A DNA stretch of 21,208 nucleotides from Pseudomonadota bacterium (GTDB taxonomy: Bacteria > Pseudomonadota > Gammaproteobacteria > JAKAQQ01): positions 1 through 21,208 of the forward strand of contig JAKARN010000003.1 of the NCBI GenBank assembly GCA_021828425.1, given 5' to 3'. The notes under the pieces are model-generated. The model saw only the letters and a program-made list of their open reading frames with translations, searched no databases and was not told the origin of the DNA. This document shows, piece by piece, positions 17,232 through 21,208 of the stretch (its first letter is position 1; every line of letters begins with the position of its first letter). The position numbers were made by a program, and so were the translations under genes.

Positions 17232-18596
17232 ATGTATAGCATTTTCGAGCTGTTTAAAATCGGCATCGGGCCTTCGAGTTCCCATACGGTGGGACCCATG
17301 CGGGCGGCCCGTGCCTTTCTCCTGGATCTCGAGAAACGTCCAGAGTGGGCCCAGATTGGAAGTCTCACGGTCGAGCTCTACGGTTCACTGGCGTTGACCG
17401 GCCGTGGGCACGGCACTGACAAGGCCATTCTCCTGGGGCTCGAGGGAGAGGATCCCGCAGAAGTGGATCCGGATACGATTCCAGGACGTCTCGAACGAAT
17501 TCGCCGGGAGGAGACGATCCGTCTTCTGGGTGTCCGGGAAATCCCCTTCATCGAAGCGCAACACCTGATCTTCCGGGGCGATGGTCTTCTTCCACGCCAT
17601 AGCAATGGCATGCGTTTCACTGCGGTGGGAGCCGATCCGTCCTCCTCCTTCAGCCGAGATTTTTACTCGATCGGGGGAGGGTTCATCCTGAGAGCCGAGG
17701 ATCCGGATCCGGCCGCGGGGGGCAGCCTTCCCGAGGCACCCTACCCCTACCGTTCCGCAGCCGAGCTTTTGGCGCTGACCCAGCGTCATCGGCTGTCCAT
17801 CCCCGACCTCGTTCGGGCCAATGAATGCTCGGCTCAGCCTGCGGCCTCGGTGGAGCAGGGCCTCGACCGGCTCTGGCAGGCCTTCCAATCCTGTGTCACG
17901 CGTGGGCTCACCACAGAAGGAACCCTGCCGGGAGGGCTCAAGGTGGTTCGCCGGGCCCCGCGCCTCTACCAGAGGCTCCGCCAGGGCCCCTCATCCGACG
18001 GTTTCGACATCATGGACTGGGTCAATGCCTATGCGCTGGCCGTCAATGAGGAAAATGCCGCCGGGGGGCGTGTCGTCACGGCCCCGACCAATGGTGCGGC
18101 CGGGATCGTTCCTGCGGTTCTGCATTATTACCGTTCCCATGTCAAAGGGGCCGATGAAGCCGGCGTTCGACGTTTTCTCTTGGCGGCCGGTGGTATCTGC
18201 ATCCTCTACAAGATCAATGCATCGATTTCGGGTGCGGAGATGGGATGCCAGGGCGAAGTGGGTGTGGCCTGTTCAATGGCGGCTGCCGGTCTCACGGCCG
18301 CGCTGGGCGGCAGCGATGTCCAGATCGAGCATGCGGCTGAGGTTGGCATGGAACACAATCTCGGGCTGACCTGTGATCCGGTCGGCGGCCTGGTCCAGAT
18401 CCCCTGTATCGAGCGCAATGCCATCGGTGCCATCAAGGCCATCAACGCGCAGCGGCTGGCCTGCGGGGGCAGCGGTGAACACCGGGTTTCCCTGGATCAG
18501 GTCATCCAGACCATGCGCCAGACCGGGCTTGACATGCAAAGCCAGTACAAGGAGACGTCACGCGGGGGGCTTGCGGTCAACGTCGTCGAATGCTGA
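17232..18596 (+). CDS. sdaA: L-serine ammonia-lyase, iron-sulfur type
   Basis: A single-chain [4Fe-4S] L-serine dehydratase that converts serine to pyruvate and ammonia. The N-terminal beta domain begins [24 protein letters not shown], the family signature. The catalytic alpha domain contains [18 protein letters not shown] (283-300) and [20 protein letters not shown]. Three cluster cysteines are predicted at C339, C381 and C392, spaced as C343/C385/C396 in the Legionella pneumophila enzyme. The chain ends in VVEC with C454 as the very last residue. In the Legionella enzyme the terminal cysteine reaches into the active site as a tail ligand, and the residue offset is the same here. Only 38 bases separate it from putA. 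No good Shine-Dalgarno precedes the ATG, so initiation may be weak or leaderless-like. It converges on the auxiliary lipoprotein gene with three bases between stops. Confidence 0.95.
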   Translation: MYSIFELFKIGIGPSSSHTVGPMRAARAFLLDLEKRPEWAQIGSLTVELYGSLALTGRGHGTDKAILLGLEGEDPAEVDPDTIPGRLERIRREETIRLLGVREIPFIEAQHLIFRGDGLLPRHSNGMRFTAVGADPSSSFSRDFYSIGGGFILRAEDPDPAAGGSLPEAPYPYRSAAELLALTQRHRLSIPDLVRANECSAQPAASVEQGLDRLWQAFQSCVTRGLTTEGTLPGGLKVVRRAPRLYQRLRQGPSSDGFDIMDWVNAYALAVNEENAAGGRVVTAPTNGAAGIVPAVLHYYRSHVKGADEAGVRRFLLAAGGICILYKINASISGAEMGCQGEVGVACSMAAAGLTAALGGSDVQIEHAAEVGMEHNLGLTCDPVGGLVQIPCIERNAIGAIKAINAQRLACGGSGEHRVSLDQVIQTMRQTGLDMQSQYKETSRGGLAVNVVEC

Positions 18597-18599
18597 GCG

Positions 18600-19205
18600 T
18601 CACCGTGTGCGCCGCCCTTTGATTTCCCGCTCGATCCACTGAATCAATTGCCGGTTGAACCGGTCGTCAAGAAGGGCAAACCCGCGGATGGCCCCCCCCG
18701 CCGAGGGGGCGGTTTTCTCGGTCAGGCGGAAGTCGTGCGAGATCTGCCAGTCGGCCTGAAGGGGACGATGCAGGATCGCAATGACACCCAGATGGTCATA
18801 GGCCTTTTGGGGCGAGAGAAAATCCTGCTCGAAGGTCACCAAGTGCAGGGTCAGCGTGTAACGGGGGGCGGAGGCGACCTCGAGCTCGGCGAATTCGACC
18901 CTGAGGCGGCGCGACATCAGTGACTCGGGCGGTGCCAGCCAGGTTTTTCCGCCATAACGCCTGAGTTCCTGGGCTTGTCGGTAAAGCAGCCGGTAGTGGA
19001 TGCTGGTTCCCGCAAGCCAGGGTACGGCCCGGAAACCCAGGAAAACGAGCCCGGACAAGGGCGGAGACACGGGTCGTTTGGGCGCCGGACCGAAGTCGTA
19101 GGTGGCGGGCACGAGGGCACGGGGTGGCAGAAGGCTGCAGGCGGCGAAGGAGCCGGCAAGGAGAGGCAGGATGAACAATGGGATGGAGCGGAGGATCGTG
19201 CGCAT
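18600..19205 (-). CDS. ABC-type transport auxiliary lipoprotein (PqiC-like) of the MCE cassette
   Basis: A 201-residue predicted lipoprotein. The chosen ATG at 19205 gives a signal of MRTILRSIPLFILPLLAGSFAAC, with C23 as the acylated cysteine (lipobox FAAC). A longer frame to 19259 overlaps the MCE gene and hides the signal. The mature domain has PATYDFGPAP near its start, then VFLGFRAVPWLAGTSIHYRLLYRQAQELRRYGGKTWLAPPESLMSRRLR and, later, FEQDFLSP. This is the layout of the ABC-transport auxiliary/PqiC family, whose members sit in the outer membrane as partners of MCE proteins. It starts five bases after the MCE gene stop, so it is part of that operon. I assign family by pattern and context. 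The pairing with this MCE protein is inferred. Confidence 0.8.
   Translation of the reverse strand: MRTILRSIPLFILPLLAGSFAACSLLPPRALVPATYDFGPAPKRPVSPPLSGLVFLGFRAVPWLAGTSIHYRLLYRQAQELRRYGGKTWLAPPESLMSRRLRVEFAELEVASAPRYTLTLHLVTFEQDFLSPQKAYDHLGVIAILHRPLQADWQISHDFRLTEKTAPSAGGAIRGFALLDDRFNRQLIQWIEREIKGRRTR
18698..18716 (+). terminator. possible intrinsic terminator for the plus-strand sdaA transcript
   Basis: CCGCC (18698-18702) and GGCGG (18708-18712) can pair around a GAGGG loop and are followed by TTTT. This lies about 100 bases past the sdaA stop, inside the oppositely oriented lipoprotein gene. The stem is short and the T tract is only four bases long, so support is weak, but it is the only such structure I noticed downstream of the long plus-strand gene run. 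Confidence 0.3.
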
Positions 19206-19209
19206 GGGG

Positions 19210-20106
19210 TCAGTGCGGGTGGGAGTGGTTGCGGTGGTGTCCGGTCGACTCCCGGGCATGCCCGAGGAGCCAGAGTTGGGGGTTGCGGTTCAGGCTGGTA
19301 CTCAGCCGGGACAAGCTCAGGGAGAGCCCCTTCAGGGAGTCGAGCGACTGGTCGAGGCGCGGCAGGGTCCTGAAGGCCAGGATCCTGAACAGTGATCGGG
19401 TTTCCGCGAGGGAGTGCCTGAGGGACAGGGGAACGCGCTGACTGTCCGCGAGAAGTTCTTGGGTTGAGCCGAGCAAGGCATTGAGCTTCCGGGTGGTCTC
19501 GGGTAGCTCTCGTGCGGCCGCATTGACGTGTCCCTCGATCCGGTTCAGGATCACGAGATTCCGGTCGAGATTCCCGAGTGTCTGATGTATCCGGCCCACC
19601 TCTTTCGGCGAGAGCAGCCGCTTGAGCGCGAGGCTCACAGCGGTGAGGTTGCGTGCGCTGCGCGCGCCCTGATCCAGGAGGGTCGAGAGAGGGGGGGGTT
19701 TGAGGGTGAGGATGCGGGGAAAGGGATGAGGGGCGTGATAGGGGCCCACCAAAGCCCGGGCCGGCGGTATCAGTGAGATGGCCGCAGCGGAAGAAAACAG
19801 GCTGGACGCCAGGCGGGCCGAGGTGCCGGGGACCAGTGGGGTGCTTTTCTCGATCCGGGCATGAATCAGGATCTCGTTGGGATCCTTGGGGTTGAACCCG
19901 AGATGGGTGACCCGCCCGATGGGAAGTCCCCGGTAGAAAACCCGCGAACCCCGTGCCAGTCCCATGACCGATCCCCGGGTTTCAATGACGAGCGAACGGG
20001 TGGCGGGTGCCTTGCCACCCGCGAGCCAGTTTCCTGCAATCAGGAGACCCACGGCAAGCAGGATCACGAAGAGACCGCTCGCGATGGCGTAGTATCGTTG
20101 TTTCAT
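19210..20106 (-). CDS. MCE-family lipid-binding protein (MlaD-like) with a long helical C-terminus
   Basis: A periplasmic lipid-carrier protein anchored in the inner membrane. The 298-residue product starts with one N-terminal membrane helix (about 8-29). It is followed by a single MCE domain at about 38-115 with RGSVMGLARGSRVFYRGLPIGRVTHLGF, the family core. Residues 140-280 are a long helical region rich in leucine heptads, ending NPQLWLLG, a terminus like the NPxxLLxG motif I recognise from other MCE proteins. E. coli MlaD is only 183 residues and lacks such a tail. The last residues are histidine-rich (HHRNHSHPH). The start ATG at 20106 overlaps the ATPase stop as ATGA, with GGGAG upstream. 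An open frame to 20229 is a false extension. The family moves phospholipids between inner and outer membranes; direction here is unknown. Confidence 0.88.
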   Translation of the reverse strand: MKQRYYAIASGLFVILLAVGLLIAGNWLAGGKAPATRSLVIETRGSVMGLARGSRVFYRGLPIGRVTHLGFNPKDPNEILIHARIEKSTPLVPGTSARLASSLFSSAAAISLIPPARALVGPYHAPHPFPRILTLKPPPLSTLLDQGARSARNLTAVSLALKRLLSPKEVGRIHQTLGNLDRNLVILNRIEGHVNAAARELPETTRKLNALLGSTQELLADSQRVPLSLRHSLAETRSLFRILAFRTLPRLDQSLDSLKGLSLSLSRLSTSLNRNPQLWLLGHARESTGHHRNHSHPH

Positions 20107-20849
20107 GATGCCCGCTCCCCATCCAGACGGAAAAATGACCGGATGCGGGAATCTGCCTTCTGTTTGAGGTCGTGGAGCTGGCCTTGCGCGATGAGGTGGC
20201 CATCGCCAACGAGCACGATGCGATGGCACAAGCGCTCAAGTGCGCGCAGATCGTGGGAAATCATGAGAGCTGTGATCCCCAGGCTTTTCTGGAGATCACC
20301 CATGAGGGCGATAAACGCATCGGCCACGATCGGGTCGAGTCCGGCGGTGGGTTCGTCCAAAAGGAGGAGTTCCGGCTCGGCCACAAGTCCGCGTGCAAGG
20401 GCCACCCGGGTGACCATGCCGCCTGAGAGTTCGGATGGCATGCGCGGCGCATTTTCAGGTGGCAATCCCGCCAGGGAAAGAGCCAGGGAAACCATGGGCT
20501 GGATCCAGGCGTCCGAAAAGCCCATCTCCAGGAGGGGAAGGGCCACGTTTTCGTAAACATTGAGTGAACTCAAAAGAGCACCGCCCTGAAATAGTACACC
20601 GATCCTTTGGCGCAGGCGGCGCTGGGCGGCGGGCGAGAGGAAGGTCAGCTGTTCGCCAAACAGACGGATACTCCCGCGGACAGGTCGCTTGAGGCCGATC
20701 AGATGGCTGAGCAACGTGGTTTTGCCACTTCCGGAAGGCCCTGCAAGGCCCACAATTTCTCCCGGTTGAACTTCGAAGCAGATATCCTTGAGGACGGGGC
20801 GGCCATCATAGTCCACTTCCACGTTCTCAAACGAAACGATGGGGTCCAT
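20103..20849 (-). CDS. MlaF-like ABC transporter ATP-binding protein of the MCE cassette
   Basis: The cytoplasmic ATPase that powers the MCE lipid transporter. The 248 residues show Walker A GPSGSGKTT (37-45), the Q-loop in VLFQGGALLSSLNVYENVALPL (84-105), the signature LSGGM (140-144), Walker B LLLLDEP (160-166) and the switch histidine H198 in ISHDL. FQGGALLSSLNVYENVALPL is the form typical of MlaF and related MCE ATPases, where substrate importers normally have other residues after FQ. The LSGGMxxRVALAR sequence is also of the MlaF type. It starts two bases after the permease gene stop and its own stop overlaps the MCE gene start. It is called MlaF-like rather than mlaF because the cassette differs from the canonical mlaFEDCB set. 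Confidence 0.92.
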   Translation of the reverse strand: MDPIVSFENVEVDYDGRPVLKDICFEVQPGEIVGLAGPSGSGKTTLLSHLIGLKRPVRGSIRLFGEQLTFLSPAAQRRLRQRIGVLFQGGALLSSLNVYENVALPLLEMGFSDAWIQPMVSLALSLAGLPPENAPRMPSELSGGMVTRVALARGLVAEPELLLLDEPTAGLDPIVADAFIALMGDLQKSLGITALMISHDLRALERLCHRIVLVGDGHLIAQGQLHDLKQKADSRIRSFFRLDGERAS

Positions 20850-20851
20850 GT

Positions 20852-21208
20852 CTAAAACCCGGTGCGGCGGAACAGGACGGCGGCCAGTGCATCCAGGGCA
20901 ATGACCAGGGTGATCGAAAGGACAACCGAACGCGTCGTTTCCTGGCCCAGGCTCGCGGCATCCGGTGGGACGTCCCAGCCGAGGCGACAGGCCACGAGTC
21001 CGATCAGGAGTCCGAAAAACCCGCCCTTCACGATCCCGAACCAGAGATTGAAAAGCGGGACGAGCCGGGGCATTTGCCGGACCAGGGAAAGGAAAGACGT
21101 GTGGAGTGTCAGGGCCGCCGCCCCGAGTCCCGTCATGATTCCGAAGAAATCGCTCCAGCCGACGAGCAGCGGCAACAGGATGAGAAGGGCCACAAGTCTC
21201 GGGAAGAC
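20852..21208 (-). CDS. MlaE-like ABC transporter permease of the MCE cassette (partial at right edge)
   Basis: The C-terminal 118 residues of an MlaE/YrbE-type permease; the N-terminus lies beyond the right edge. The frame stays open to the last base, reading VFPRLVALLILLPLLVGWSDFFGIMTGLGAA, which fits the VxPRxxA motif and following membrane helix of MlaE proteins. FNLWFGIVKGGFFGLLIGLVACRLG is the next conserved pair of helices, followed by VVLSITLVIALDALAAVLF, the terminal helix. An apparent GTG start at 21193 is internal and not the real start. The gene is the first visible member of a leftward permease, ATPase, MCE protein, lipoprotein operon. Family assignment is firm; the total length cannot be seen. 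Confidence 0.9.
   Translation of the reverse strand, partial: VFPRLVALLILLPLLVGWSDFFGIMTGLGAAALTLHTSFLSLVRQMPRLVPLFNLWFGIVKGGFFGLLIGLVACRLGWDVPPDAASLGQETTRSVVLSITLVIALDALAAVLFRRTGF

Noticed and set aside
20107..20229. N-terminal extension of the MCE protein
   Set aside because: The extra residues are arginine/proline-rich and precede the membrane anchor. They overlap the ATPase gene, and the ATG at 20106 has a ribosome binding site.
1..21208. CRISPR arrays, tRNA or rRNA genes, insertion sequences or attachment sites
   Set aside because: No regularly spaced repeats, cloverleaf-like stretches, transposase or integrase motifs or flanking inverted repeats were noticed on either strand.

Overview
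The window is GC-rich chromosomal DNA from a Gram-negative bacterium, most likely a proteobacterium of gamma/beta type. The case rests on a ParE that matches the gammaproteobacterial form, a complete lipid A 4-amino-4-deoxy-L-arabinose (L-Ara4N) pathway, a kbl-tdh pair, a minimal bifunctional PutA and an MCE/Mla-type outer-membrane lipid transporter. I cannot name the genus. There are no rRNA or tRNA genes, CRISPR arrays, insertion sequences or prophage genes. The window is almost fully coding; the largest gene-free stretches are about 160 bases (5492-5652) and about 108 bases (1513-1620).

Layout. (1) 2-652, plus strand: the 3' end of parE. (2) 649-5491, minus strand, read right to left: kbl, tdh, a TPR-sulfotransferase, a small secreted W/P-rich protein and an OsmC-family protein. 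The osmC and parE stop codons overlap. (3) 5492-5652: the divergent promoter region between kbl and arnT. (4) 5653-12734, plus strand: a compact L-Ara4N operon in the order arnT, one SMR-type flippase subunit, arnB, arnC, arnA formyltransferase, arnA decarboxylase, arnD. Most junctions are ATGA overlaps. (5) 12764-18596, plus strand: icd, putA and sdaA, following arnD with very small gaps. (6) 18600-21208, minus strand: an MCE lipid-transport cassette (permease, ATPase, MCE protein, auxiliary lipoprotein), with the permease running off the right end.

How the genes work together. The arn genes would make UDP-L-Ara4N from UDP-glucuronate, move it to undecaprenyl phosphate, deformylate it, flip it and attach it to lipid A. 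This lowers surface negative charge and gives polymyxin/cationic-peptide (and probably acid or metal) tolerance. The flanking metabolic genes share a theme: threonine to glycine plus acetyl-CoA (tdh, kbl), proline to glutamate (putA), serine to pyruvate (sdaA), and the TCA enzyme icd. The MCE cassette also concerns the outer membrane.

The most notable point is that ArnA, one bifunctional polypeptide in enterobacteria, is encoded here as two overlapping genes in different frames. All known catalytic residues are kept, and the combined length is almost exactly that of the fused enzyme. I saw no clearly new system; most of the window is recognisable housekeeping and envelope biology in an unusual arrangement.
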